A DNA stretch of 64,000 nucleotides from Pseudomonas sp. Its GTDB lineage: Bacteria > Pseudomonadota > Gammaproteobacteria > Pseudomonadales > Pseudomonadaceae. The notes beneath the pieces are model-generated. The model worked only from the letters and a program-made list of their open reading frames with translations. It ran no database searches and had not been told where the DNA came from. Position numbers and translations under genes: made by a program. Positions 28,727 to 37,713 of this stretch are shown here, piece after piece. Position 1 is the first letter of the stretch. Each line of letters opens with the position of its first letter. The stretch covers positions 43,756 to 107,755 of the forward strand of contig NZ_JAUXMX010000032.1 of assembly GCF_030683065.1 (NCBI RefSeq), read 5' to 3'.

Positions 28727-29815
28727 TCACAGCAGGCTCTCGCGGCTCCACTGTTCCAGCGCCTGGGCCAGTGGCAGCACCTCGCCGGGGCGGCTCAGGG
28801 CGTAGCCGGGCAGTTGGGCGATGCGCGCCTGGAACTCAGGGTTGTGCAGCACCTCGAGCAGGGCGCTCATGGCCGGCAGGGCCAGGCTGTCCTGGTGGCA
28901 GAGCAAGCAATAGTGCTCGCGAGCCATGGGGATAAAGGCCAGGCCGAACATGCGCGCCGCTGCCTCGACGCCGAAACCGACATCGGCCATGCCGCTGGCA
29001 ACGAAGGCAGCTACCGCGGCGTGGGTGTATTCCTCGTTATGGAAGCCGTCGATGTTGGCGCTGTCGATCTGCGCTTGTTGCAGCAGGCTTTCCAGCAGCA
29101 TGCGCGTGCCCGAGCCTTGTTCGCGGTTGACCAGGCGTAGACCGCTGCGCTGCAGGTCGGCCACCCCGGCGATGCCCAGCGGGTTGCCGGGGGCGAGGAT
29201 CAACCCCTGGGTGCGCACGACGAAGGTGATCACTCGGTGCTCGGCGCGCAGCCACGGCTGGATGCGCGCCATGCTCAGGCTGCCCAGCGGCCCGGACGGT
29301 ACGTGCAGGCCCGCGAGGTCGCAATCGCGGCGTTGCAGCGAGAGCATCGCCTCGACCCCGCTGCGAAACTGCAGCTCCCACTGCCAGCGGCTGTCCTGTT
29401 CCAGCCACTCGCGCAGCGCCGCCACCGCGAAGCCATGACTGGCATGGATGCGCAGGCCGGGGCGGGTCTCCTGCAGCGCGCGGTTGAGTTCCACCTCCAG
29501 CTCACCGGCCAGGTTGTCCAGTTGCGGCGCCAGGCGCGCGCGAATCCGTTGGTCGGCGCGCAACAGTTTTTCCCCGAGGCTGGTCAGGTGTGCACCCTTG
29601 CCGCGCTGCAGCTCGATCAACGGGCTGCCGAAGAAGGCTTGCCACTTGCCCAGCAGGTTCCAGGCATGCCGGTAGGAGTAGCCGCTACGGGCGGCGGCCT
29701 CGGTCAGCTTGCCGGTATCGTGAACGTTTTGCAGCAGGCTCATGCCTTGCGGGTCGAGGCTGCTGCCATCGGTCTGGTGAAAGCGCCAGCGCGGTTGGAT
29801 CTCGATGCGGATCAT
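28727..29815 (-). CDS. ModE-like HTH regulator with periplasmic-binding-type domain
   Basis: 362 residues. The first ~110 form a winged helix of the ModE/LysR type (DTGKLTEAAARSGYSYRHAWNLLGKWQ). Residues about 120-355 resemble a substrate-binding protein domain (GLILAPGNPLGI, VNREQGSGTRMLL, EEYTHAAVAAFVASGMADVGFG). This is the one-component type that often senses molybdate, tungstate or an anion. It is divergent from fdsG with a 186-bp shared promoter region, so it most likely controls the molybdenum formate dehydrogenase operon. AGAGGA precedes the ATG. Confidence 0.88.
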   Translation of the reverse strand: MIRIEIQPRWRFHQTDGSSLDPQGMSLLQNVHDTGKLTEAAARSGYSYRHAWNLLGKWQAFFGSPLIELQRGKGAHLTSLGEKLLRADQRIRARLAPQLDNLAGELEVELNRALQETRPGLRIHASHGFAVAALREWLEQDSRWQWELQFRSGVEAMLSLQRRDCDLAGLHVPSGPLGSLSMARIQPWLRAEHRVITFVVRTQGLILAPGNPLGIAGVADLQRSGLRLVNREQGSGTRMLLESLLQQAQIDSANIDGFHNEEYTHAAVAAFVASGMADVGFGVEAAARMFGLAFIPMAREHYCLLCHQDSLALPAMSALLEVLHNPEFQARIAQLPGYALSRPGEVLPLAQALEQWSRESLL

Positions 29816-30001
29816 ATGTCCTCTGCTTCATATTTGATGCGGCGTAGCTGCATGTTAGCTTGGCTGTCCGTGGTTTTCATGACCTGCAAATAAGAACTCA
29901 ATTTCATATGTTGTGCGCCTGACGGGTCGCTCAATCGCTCGCCGGATAATTTCGGCGGGCAGTGGCGGCCACCACCCCGCACAGCGGCCGGAGCCTCGAA
30001 C

Positions 30002-30496
30002 ATGGCTAAGCTTGCCCAGCATGCCGACTTACCGCAGTACCAGGCCGTCACCCGCGAGGTGTTAGCGGCGCATCGCGACGAACCAGGCGCCCTGCTGCCT
30101 ATTCTTCACGACATTCAGGAGCGTCTCGGCGCGGTGCCGCCCGAGGTGTTGCCGATGATCGCCGAAGACCTCTGCCTGTCGCGCGCCGAAGTGCACGGTG
30201 TGGTCAGTTTCTACCATGATTTTCGCGCCACGGCGCCGGGGCGTGTGCACCTCAAGCTGTGCCAGGCCGAGGCCTGCCAATCGATGGGTGCCAAGGCGCT
30301 GACCGCTGAGCTGCAGGACAAACTCGGCCTGCAGTTGGGCGAGACCCGTGAAGACGGCAGCCTGACATTGGACGCGGTGTATTGCCTGGGCAACTGCGCT
30401 TGCGCCCCGAGCGCCATGCTCAACGGCGAGCTGTACGGCCGGGTCGACGTCGAGGATCTGCTGGATTTGGTAGAAGAACAGGAGGCGCGGCTATGA
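30002..30496 (+). CDS. fdsG: NAD-dependent formate dehydrogenase, gamma subunit
   Basis: A 164-residue NuoE-like subunit with one [2Fe-2S] cluster bound by CQAEAC and CLGNCAC. It relays electrons within the soluble formate dehydrogenase. GGAGC precedes the ATG. Its TGA overlaps the ATG of fdsB, so the two are coupled. Confidence 0.94.
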   Translation: MAKLAQHADLPQYQAVTREVLAAHRDEPGALLPILHDIQERLGAVPPEVLPMIAEDLCLSRAEVHGVVSFYHDFRATAPGRVHLKLCQAEACQSMGAKALTAELQDKLGLQLGETREDGSLTLDAVYCLGNCACAPSAMLNGELYGRVDVEDLLDLVEEQEARL

Positions 30497-32064
30497 GTTC
30501 GCCAATCACCGTTTACGTACCGCGTGACGCCAGCGCCCTGAGCCTGGGTGCCGACAAGGTCGCCCGGGCCATCGTCGCCGAGGCCGCTGCGCGCAATATC
30601 GAGGTGCGCCTGGTGCGCAACGGTTCGCGCGGGCTGTTCTGGCTCGAGCCGCTGGTCGAGGTCGCCACCCCGGCCGGTCGCGTTGCCTATGGTCCGGTCA
30701 AGGCCCGTGACGTCGGCGGATTGTTCGACGCCGGTTTTCTCGACGGCGGCGAGCACCCGCAGGCGCTCGGCCTGACCGAAGAAATCGACTACCTCAAACG
30801 CCAGGAGCGCCTGACCTTCGCCCGCGCCGGGATCACCGATCCGCTGTCGCTGGCCGACTATATCGCCCACGACGGCTACCGCGGCCTCACGCGCGCGCTG
30901 GCAATCGGCTCAGAGGCGATCATCGCCGAGGTGCTCGACTCCGGCCTGCGCGGACGCGGCGGTGCGGCCTTTCCCACCGGCATCAAGTGGCGCACCGTGG
31001 CCGGCTGTACGGCGGCGCAGAAGTACATCGTCTGCAACGCCGACGAGGGCGACTCGGGCACCTTCTCCGACCGCATGGTGATGGAGGATGACCCCTTCGT
31101 GCTGATCGAGGGCATGACCATCGCCGCCCTGGCCGTCGGTGCGACTGAAGGCTATATCTACCTGCGCTCTGAATACCCGCACGCCGAGGCGGCGCTCACC
31201 GCTGCCATGGCCACCGCCTATGCCGAGGGTTACCTGGGCGACGACATTCTCGGCAGCGGCCAGCGCTTCCATCTGCACCTGCGCCGCGGCGCCGGCGCCT
31301 ATGTCTGCGGTGAGGAAACCTCGCTGCTGGAAAGTCTCGAAGGCAAGCGCGGCGAAGTGCGGCCCAAGCCGCCGTTGCCGGCGATCGAGGGCCTGTTCGG
31401 CATGCCCACGGTTATCAACAACGTGATCTCGCTGGCCTCGGTGCCGATCATTCTCGACAAGGGCGGCGCCTACTACCGCGACTTCGGCATGGGCCGTTCG
31501 CTCGGCACCCTGCCGATCCAGCTGACCGGCAACATCGCCCGCGGCGGCCTGATCGAGAAAGCCTTCGGTATTACCCTGCGCGAGCTGCTTTACGACTACG
31601 GCGGCGGCTCGGCCACGGGTCGGCCGATCCGTGCGGTACAGGTCGGTGGCCCGCTCGGTGCCTACCTGCCGGAATCGCAATTCGACACGCCGCTGGATTA
31701 CGAGGCTTTCGCCGCCCTCGGTGCGGTGCTTGGCCACGGCGGCATCGTGGTGTTCGACGACACCGTCGACCTGGCGCATATGGCGCGCTACGCCATGGAG
31801 TTCTGCGCGATCGAATCCTGCGGCAAGTGCACGCCCTGCCGGATCGGCTCGACCCGTGGCGAGGAGTTGCTCGAACAGATCATCGTCGCCCGTTCCGAAG
31901 GCCCGCAGCCGGGTCGCATCGAACTGCTCAAGAGTCTGTGCGACACCATGCTCGGCGGTTCGCTGTGCGCCCTCGGCGGCATGACGCCTTACCCGGTGCT
32001 GAGCGCCCTCAATCACTTTCCCGAAGACTTCGGCATGTCGAAAGACAGCGCCGCAGCCCGCTGA
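30493..32064 (+). CDS. fdsB: NAD-dependent formate dehydrogenase, beta (diaphorase) subunit
   Basis: A 523-residue NuoF-like flavoprotein that passes electrons to NAD+. A thioredoxin-like N-terminal region (1-110) precedes the FMN/NADH part (GLRGRGGAAFPTGIKW, NADEGDSGTFSDR, GAGAYVCGEETSLL). The [4Fe-4S] motif SCGKCTPCRIG and its fourth cysteine in GSLCALGG follow. The start at 30493 overlaps the fdsG stop. fdsA begins 15 bp downstream. Confidence 0.95.
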   Translation: MSSPITVYVPRDASALSLGADKVARAIVAEAAARNIEVRLVRNGSRGLFWLEPLVEVATPAGRVAYGPVKARDVGGLFDAGFLDGGEHPQALGLTEEIDYLKRQERLTFARAGITDPLSLADYIAHDGYRGLTRALAIGSEAIIAEVLDSGLRGRGGAAFPTGIKWRTVAGCTAAQKYIVCNADEGDSGTFSDRMVMEDDPFVLIEGMTIAALAVGATEGYIYLRSEYPHAEAALTAAMATAYAEGYLGDDILGSGQRFHLHLRRGAGAYVCGEETSLLESLEGKRGEVRPKPPLPAIEGLFGMPTVINNVISLASVPIILDKGGAYYRDFGMGRSLGTLPIQLTGNIARGGLIEKAFGITLRELLYDYGGGSATGRPIRAVQVGGPLGAYLPESQFDTPLDYEAFAALGAVLGHGGIVVFDDTVDLAHMARYAMEFCAIESCGKCTPCRIGSTRGEELLEQIIVARSEGPQPGRIELLKSLCDTMLGGSLCALGGMTPYPVLSALNHFPEDFGMSKDSAAAR

Positions 32065-32079
32065 ACCGGAGACACCGAC

Positions 32080-34923
32080 ATGGCCCTGTTTCGTGAACTC
32101 GACTATGGCACCCCGGCCCGTACCGGCGCCCCGGTAACCGTGGAAATCGACGGCCAGGCGATCAGTGTGCCGGCCGGCACCTCGCTGATGCGCGCCGCGC
32201 AAGAGGCCGGCATTGCGGTGCCCAAACTGTGCGCCAGCGACAGCCTGGAACCCTTCGGCTCGTGCCGCCTGTGCGTGGTGGAAATCGAAGGCCGGCGCGG
32301 CTTCCCGGCGTCCTGCACCACTCCGGTGGAAGCCGGGATGAAGGTGCGCACGCAAAGCCCGAAACTCGCCGAGCTGCGCCGCGGCACCATGGAGCTGTAC
32401 ATCTCCGATCACCCGCTGGACTGCCTGACTTGTTCGGCCAACGGCAACTGCGAGCTGCAGGACATGGCCGGCGTGGTTGGCCTGCGCGAAGTGCGCTACG
32501 ACCCGGTGAAGACCCACCTGGCCGAGGCCAAGGACGAATCCAACCCCTATTTCACCTTCGACCCGGCCAAGTGCATCGTCTGCAACCGCTGCGTGCGCGC
32601 CTGTGAAGAAGTGCAGGGCACCTTCGCCCTGACCATCACCGGCCGTGGCTTCGATTCGCAGGTCAGTGCCGGGCAGAACGAGGACTTCCTCGATTCCGAG
32701 TGCGTGTCCTGCGGCGCCTGCGTGCAGGCCTGCCCGACCGCCACGCTGATGGAAAAGTCGGTGATCGAGATGGGCCAGGCCGAACGCAGCGTGACCACCA
32801 CCTGCGCCTATTGCGGTGTTGGCTGCTCGTTCAAGGCCGAGATCAAGGGCAATGAAGTGGTGCGCATGGTGCCGAACAAGGATGGCCACGCCAACCACGG
32901 CCACTCCTGCGTCAAGGGCCGCTTTGCCTGGGGCTACGCCACCCACCCTGATCGCATTGCCGCGCCGATGATCCGCGAGAGCATCCATGACGCCTGGCGC
33001 ACGGTCAGCTGGGACGAGGCGATCACCTATACCGCCAAGCGCTTCAAGGACATTCAGGCGCAGTACGGCCGCGACTCGGTCGGCGGCCTGACTTCATCGC
33101 GCTGCACCAACGAAGAGGCCTACCTGGTTCAGAAGCTGGTGCGCGCCGCCTTCGGCAACAACAACGTCGACACCTGTGCGCGGGTCTGTCATTCGCCGAC
33201 CGGCTACGGCCTCAAGGTCACCCTCGGCGAATCCGCGGGTACCCAGGACTTCGACTCGGTGCTTTCCGCCGACGTGGTGCTGGTGATTGGTGCCAACCCC
33301 ACCGACGGCCACCCGGTATTCGGCTCGCAGCTCAAGCGTCGTCTGCGCGAGGGCGCCAAGCTGATCGTCGCCGATCCGCGCGGCATCGACCTGGTGCGCG
33401 GCCCGCACGTCAAGGCCGACCATCACCTGCAACTGCGCCCGGGCAGCAACGTTGCCCTGCTCAACAGCCTGGCCCATGTCATCGTCACTGAAAATCTGGT
33501 GGACGAGGCCTTCGTCGCCGAGCGCTGCGAGGGTGAAGCCTTCGAGCAATGGCGCAGCTTTGTCGCCGAATCGCGGCACAGCCCCGAGGCCATGGCCGAG
33601 TTGACCGGCGTGCCAGCCACCACGGTGCGCGCCGCCGCGCGTCTCTACGCCACCGGCGGTAACGCCGCGATCTACTACGGCCTGGGCGTGACCGAACACA
33701 GCCAGGGTTCCTCGACCGTGATGGCGATCGCCAACCTGGCCATGGCCACCGGCAACATCGGCCGCGCCGGCGTCGGCGTCAACCCGCTGCGCGGGCAGAA
33801 CAACGTGCAGGGTTCCTGCGACATGGGTTCCTTCCCTCACGAGCTGCCTGGCTACCGGCATGTCTCCGATCCGCTGGCGCGGGCGCAGTTCGAGCAATCC
33901 TGGGGCGTCAGCCTGCTCGACGAGCCGGGCCTGCGCATTCCTAACATGCTGGCGGCCGCGCATGCCGGCACCTTCAAGGGCATTTACATCCAGGGCGAGG
34001 ACCCGGCGCAGTCCGATCCGGATACCCAGCACGTCACTGACGCGCTCAAGGCCATGGAGTGTGTGGTGGTGCAGGACCTGTTCCTCAACGAAACCGCCAA
34101 GTTCGCCCATGTGTTCCTGCCCGGCGCCTCCTTCCTGGAGAAGAACGGCACCTTCACCAATGCCGAGCGGCGTATCTCGCCGGTGCGCAAGGTGATGCCA
34201 GCCCTGGCCGGCAAGGAAGACTGGGAAGTGACCATGGCGCTGTCCAACGCCCTCGGTTACCCGATGAACTACACGCACCCGTCGCAGATCATGGACGAAA
34301 TCGCCAGCCTGACGCCGACTTTCACCGGGGTCAGCTATGCCAAGCTCGAGCGCCTGGGCAGTATCCAGTGGCCGTGCAACGACGCCGCGCCGGAAGGTAC
34401 GCCGATCATGCACGAGGATGCCTTCGTGCGCGGCAAGGGGCGCTTCATGGTTACCGAGTACATCGCCACCGAGGAGCGCACTTCGCGCAAGCGTCCGCTG
34501 ATCCTCACCACCGGGCGGATTCTCTCGCAGTACAACGTCGGCGCGCAGACTCGACGTACCGCCAACGTCGCCTGGCATACCGAGGATCGCCTGGAGATTC
34601 ACCCGGTGGATGCCGAGGACCGTGGAATCAACGACGGCGACTGGGTGTCGATCAACAGCCGTGCCGGCGAGACGGCGATGCGTGCGACCATCACCGAGCG
34701 GGTTCAGCCTGGGATTGTCTACACCACCTTCCACCACCCGGAGTCCGGTGCCAACGTGATCACTACCGACAACTCGGATTGGGCCACCAACTGCCCCGAG
34801 TACAAGGTCACTGCGGTGCAGATCAGTAAGGTTGAAACGCCTTCACAGTGGCAGGATGAGTTCCAGGCCTTTACCAGCGAGCAACTCGACCTGCTGCCGC
34901 AGATCAAGGTGGTGCAGCTGTGA
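32080..34923 (+). CDS. fdsA: NAD-dependent formate dehydrogenase, catalytic alpha subunit
   Basis: A 947-residue molybdenum (or tungsten) bis-MGD enzyme oxidising formate to CO2 in the cytosol. The N-terminal extension holds a [2Fe-2S] site (CASDSLEPFGSCRLC), an HxxxC cluster (HPLDCLTCSANGNC) and two ferredoxin-type sites (CIVCNRCVRAC, CVSCGACVQAC). The catalytic part starts with CAYCGVGCSF. The Mo ligand is a cysteine (TCARVCHSPTGYG), not selenocysteine, with the adjacent histidine. GGAG lies before the ATG. Confidence 0.95.
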   Translation: MALFRELDYGTPARTGAPVTVEIDGQAISVPAGTSLMRAAQEAGIAVPKLCASDSLEPFGSCRLCVVEIEGRRGFPASCTTPVEAGMKVRTQSPKLAELRRGTMELYISDHPLDCLTCSANGNCELQDMAGVVGLREVRYDPVKTHLAEAKDESNPYFTFDPAKCIVCNRCVRACEEVQGTFALTITGRGFDSQVSAGQNEDFLDSECVSCGACVQACPTATLMEKSVIEMGQAERSVTTTCAYCGVGCSFKAEIKGNEVVRMVPNKDGHANHGHSCVKGRFAWGYATHPDRIAAPMIRESIHDAWRTVSWDEAITYTAKRFKDIQAQYGRDSVGGLTSSRCTNEEAYLVQKLVRAAFGNNNVDTCARVCHSPTGYGLKVTLGESAGTQDFDSVLSADVVLVIGANPTDGHPVFGSQLKRRLREGAKLIVADPRGIDLVRGPHVKADHHLQLRPGSNVALLNSLAHVIVTENLVDEAFVAERCEGEAFEQWRSFVAESRHSPEAMAELTGVPATTVRAAARLYATGGNAAIYYGLGVTEHSQGSSTVMAIANLAMATGNIGRAGVGVNPLRGQNNVQGSCDMGSFPHELPGYRHVSDPLARAQFEQSWGVSLLDEPGLRIPNMLAAAHAGTFKGIYIQGEDPAQSDPDTQHVTDALKAMECVVVQDLFLNETAKFAHVFLPGASFLEKNGTFTNAERRISPVRKVMPALAGKEDWEVTMALSNALGYPMNYTHPSQIMDEIASLTPTFTGVSYAKLERLGSIQWPCNDAAPEGTPIMHEDAFVRGKGRFMVTEYIATEERTSRKRPLILTTGRILSQYNVGAQTRRTANVAWHTEDRLEIHPVDAEDRGINDGDWVSINSRAGETAMRATITERVQPGIVYTTFHHPESGANVITTDNSDWATNCPEYKVTAVQISKVETPSQWQDEFQAFTSEQLDLLPQIKVVQL

Positions 34924-34950
34924 GACCGCTCGCAATCATTCCCCGGCTCG

Positions 34951-34970
34951 TAGGGTGCGCCGTGCGCACC
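34951..34970. repeat. GTAGGGTGCGCCGTGCGCACC REP arm
   Basis: A palindromic REP-like arm inside the fds operon, 27 bp after fdsA. Confidence 0.6.
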
Positions 34971-35010
34971 AGCCGTTCGGTTGTCACCGCTCGCGGCCTG
35001 AGCGAACGCC

Positions 35011-35085
35011 GCCCGACCAAACGTGGCCCGACCGATCGCGGCCCGACCAGACGTGGCCCGACCGATCGCGGCCCGACCGATCCAG
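35011..35085. repeat. 15-bp tandem repeat between fdsA and fdsD
   Basis: Five contiguous 15-bp units all starting GCCCGACC. Type A (GCCCGACCAAACGTG or ...AGACGTG) and type B (GCCCGACCGATCGCG) alternate A-B-A-B, then a variant B. The array has no stop in the frame of fdsD, but the fdsD ribosome site lies downstream of it. Confidence 0.9.
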
Positions 35086-35137
35086 CGCGGTCAGGCTCAA
35101 CCTACGCGGCATGCCGATTAATCAGCGGAGCACGTCC

Positions 35138-35386
35138 ATGGGCATGAACACCACGCAACTGATCAAGATGGCCAACCAGATCGGCGCCTTCTTCGCATCG
35201 CAGCCCAACCTCGAGCAGGCGCGTACGGATTTCGCCCTGCACCTGAAGAAACAATGGGACCCGCAAATGCGCATCGCGCTCTACGCACACATCGACGCCA
35301 CCGCTGGCGAAGACCTCAGCGCCTTCGCCCTGGAGGCGTTGCAGGGTCTGCGTCAGCAGATCGAACCGCTGCCTAAGAGCGCCTGA
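35138..35386 (+). CDS. fdsD: NAD-dependent formate dehydrogenase, delta subunit
   Basis: An 82-residue FdsD protein (LIKMANQIGAFFASQP...HLKKFWDPRMR-like region, here HLKKQWDPQMRIAL). It is needed for assembly of the molybdenum formate dehydrogenase in related bacteria. CGGAG lies 7 bases before the ATG at 35138. The frame is open back into the tandem repeats, but those lack a ribosome site. It is separated from fdsA by 214 bp of repeats, and fdhD, often found between them, is absent here. Confidence 0.9.
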   Translation: MGMNTTQLIKMANQIGAFFASQPNLEQARTDFALHLKKQWDPQMRIALYAHIDATAGEDLSAFALEALQGLRQQIEPLPKSA

Positions 35387-35945
35387 TTCACTGTCCGGCG
35401 CGCGACCGTGGTCAGACGTAACGCATCACGCGGGCTTGTTGTTCTGAGCAGCGCGGCGGGGATCAACGCACGCGCGGCGAGTACGTCGAGGCGAAGATAA
35501 GCCCCTATGGTTGTTTCTCAATCAGAGGGGGCTTAGTTCAATAGAACGCTGCCTTTTCCCATTACGAGCTAGCCGCAGTGGTGGTCGAAGTCACCCGCAG
35601 CGGATGCTGGCTGATCGATGCTAGCGGCGCTAGCAATGCAAGTGGATCCAGCGCTTTACCCATTCGCCATAGACAGCGTCCGCTCGAATGGCATAGTTTC
35701 TGATTAGAGTCGACCGGCGTACTTGCTCCAGCTGCCTGGGTTGGCTTTCATTCCTACCGAATATCTCCCTCAACGCGTCCCTGTGACAGGGCAAGAAGCG
35801 GCAAGGGCTTAAAGGGCGATAGCAAGGTTGAACAGCACCGTTATCGCGGTGGGGTGGTCCCAGCACCGCGCTCAAATCGCTCGCCTCTCTCACTGGGACT
35901 GCTTGGCGCAGCCCCATAACCATTCTGCAACGCTATAGGGCTTCT
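35387..35945. other. 559-bp spacer with a recombinase remnant
   Basis: Nothing coding on the plus strand. A minus-strand recombinase fragment is listed separately. This spacer presumably holds the end of the fds transcript and the promoter of the transglutaminase gene. Confidence 0.5.
35630..35740 (-). pseudogene. Fragment of an integron/phage-type tyrosine recombinase
   Basis: The minus strand reads LEQVRRSTLIRNYAIRADAV then YGEWVKRWIHLHC and a stop. This follows the N-terminal SAM-like domain of IntI/XerD-type recombinases (LDQVRDRIRxKHYSIRTEQAYVxWIRRFIxFHGK). Only about 33 codons are recognisable and the catalytic domain is missing. Confidence 0.5.
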
Positions 35946-36743
35946 ATGTGGATGCGCGCCACCTGCTTACTTGAATTCAATAGCTCGGTTGCGACGCCGT
36001 TTATCTTCATGCTGCGCCCACGCAGTGGCTGGCAGCAGTGGGTCGGTCGCGAACAATACCTGTTAATGCCCAGCGTATCGGCGGTTGAGTTCACCGATCC
36101 GTTTGGCAACCTTTGCCAGCGCCTGGTCGCGCCGGCCGGGCGATTCGCGGTCCACACCTCATTTGATGTCGAAGCAGCCGAAGCCTCTGATACCGCGCCC
36201 GGCGCTTACTTTGTCGAGGTGCAACAGTTACCTGAAGAAACCCTGCCATTCCTGCTGCCGAGTCGCTTCTGCGAGTCTGATCGCTGCACCCAGCTGGCCG
36301 CGTCTATCGTTGCCGGACGACTGCCGGGGTACGATCAATGCAGCGCGATCGTGGACTATATTCGCCGGACCATTGCCTATACGCCCGGAGCGGGCCAGCA
36401 AATTATCAGTGCTTGCGAGGTCAACGAGCGGTCACAGGCTGTCTGCCGTGACATGGCGCATCTGGGCATTGCCTGCTGTCGAGCGCTGTCGATCCCGGCG
36501 CGCATGGTCGTGGGCTACCTGGAAAACCTGCAGCCGATGGACCTGCATGCCTGGTTCGAGGCCTACGTAGGCGGGCGCTGGTACACCTTTGATCCAACCC
36601 AGGATAATGAGCAAGGCGGCAGGATTGCAGTCGCCTACGGTCGCGATGCGGCCGACGTGGCCATCTACACGCAGTTCGGCGATCCGGTTGAGTTGCTGCA
36701 TATGCAGGTAACCGTGGAGCGAATCGCTGCACCGTCCTACTGA
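35946..36743 (+). CDS. Transglutaminase-like cysteine protease-fold protein
   Basis: 265 residues. An N-terminal beta-rich part (1-125) is followed by a transglutaminase-like core. It carries the triad Cys in [12 protein letters not shown] (about 163), His in [12 protein letters not shown] (about 201) and Asp in WYTFDPTQ (about 216). Such proteins cleave or cross-link peptides; the substrate is unknown and there is no signal peptide. Its 3' end overlaps the convergent fdhD by 7 bp. Confidence 0.88.
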   Translation: MWMRATCLLEFNSSVATPFIFMLRPRSGWQQWVGREQYLLMPSVSAVEFTDPFGNLCQRLVAPAGRFAVHTSFDVEAAEASDTAPGAYFVEVQQLPEETLPFLLPSRFCESDRCTQLAASIVAGRLPGYDQCSAIVDYIRRTIAYTPGAGQQIISACEVNERSQAVCRDMAHLGIACCRALSIPARMVVGYLENLQPMDLHAWFEAYVGGRWYTFDPTQDNEQGGRIAVAYGRDAADVAIYTQFGDPVELLHMQVTVERIAAPSY

Positions 36744-37594
36744 CTGGTTTCTGTCTTTGCTTGCAGCGGCGCCGGGCTGTAGACCCGTGGTGCGCTACGG
36801 TGCGGCAGGTGGATCAGGTTGAGGCAATGGCGACGAGCCCAGTCCGTCGCCAGGTCGGTGGGGGCGGAGAGGCTGACCAGGGTGCCGATGCCGGCGCGCA
36901 CGGCCTTGTGGATCAGCTCCAGGCTGCAGCGGCTGGTGACCACGGCGAAGCCCTGGCAAGGTTCCAATTGCTCGCGCAGCAGGGCGCCGATCAGCTTGTC
37001 CAGGGCGTTATGGCGACCGATGTCCTCGCGGCACAGGCGTAGCGCGCCGCTGCCATCGACGAAGGCAGCGGCGTGCAGTGCGCCGCTGTGGCGAGCCAGA
37101 CGTTGTGCTTCGGCGAGGCGATCGCGCAGCGCATGCAGGTGGGCGGCTGGCGGAAGGGCGTGGGTCGGCAATACCGCGAGCTTGGGCAGGGCCTGCTCCA
37201 GTGCTTCCACCCCGCACAGGCCACAGCCACTGGTGCCGGCCAGCTGTCGCCGCTGCTGCTTGAGCGCCCAGAACGCGCGGTTGCTGATCTCTACCTCGGC
37301 GTTCAGGGCAGCGCCGCTGCGCGTGAGGCGGATGTCGTAGATCTCGTCGATCGAGTCGACCAGACCGCCGCTCAGGCTGAAACCGGCGATAAAGTCTTCC
37401 ACCGTCGAGGGCGAGACCATCATTACCGCATGGCTGATGCCGTTGTAGCTGATGGCCAGCGCGCACTCTTCGGCCAGTACGGCATCGGCCACCACGCTCG
37501 GCGTGCCCAGTTCGGCGTAGGCATAGACCTCGCCCGCATGCGTGTGCGCGTCGGAGGCCTGGGCTGCGGGAGGCGTTAGTGCGGCGCGTGACAT
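36737..37594 (-). CDS. fdhD: Formate dehydrogenase accessory sulfurtransferase
   Basis: FdhD moves sulfur from the IscS desulfurase to the molybdenum cofactor of formate dehydrogenase, which inactive enzyme lacks. The catalytic cysteines lie in [10 protein letters not shown] (about 122-126). [15 protein letters not shown] and [12 protein letters not shown] are family signatures. Length 285 aa is normal. It is on the strand opposite fdsGBAD and separated from it by the transglutaminase gene, so it must have its own promoter. The ribosome site (AAGAGA) is weak. Confidence 0.94.
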   Translation of the reverse strand: MSRAALTPPAAQASDAHTHAGEVYAYAELGTPSVVADAVLAEECALAISYNGISHAVMMVSPSTVEDFIAGFSLSGGLVDSIDEIYDIRLTRSGAALNAEVEISNRAFWALKQQRRQLAGTSGCGLCGVEALEQALPKLAVLPTHALPPAAHLHALRDRLAEAQRLARHSGALHAAAFVDGSGALRLCREDIGRHNALDKLIGALLREQLEPCQGFAVVTSRCSLELIHKAVRAGIGTLVSLSAPTDLATDWARRHCLNLIHLPHRSAPRVYSPAPLQAKTETSQ

Positions 37595-37713
37595 GGCTGG
37601 CGTCTCTTAATACGGCATATTGGCCTAGCCTAAGCCCGCCGGGCGCAGGCGTCTAATGAGGATTGACGCGATGCCGAGCGTGGATACTGGCAGGTCGTTT
37701 TCACGCGGGCCGC

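Noticed and set aside
30910..32988. 692-codon minus-strand frame opposite fdsB/fdsA
   Set aside because: A His/Gly/Ala-rich translation typical of the antisense of GC-rich genes; the sense genes are certain.
35011..35085. Regular repeats that might suggest a CRISPR array
   Set aside because: Units are contiguous 15-mers without spacers and no cas genes are present.
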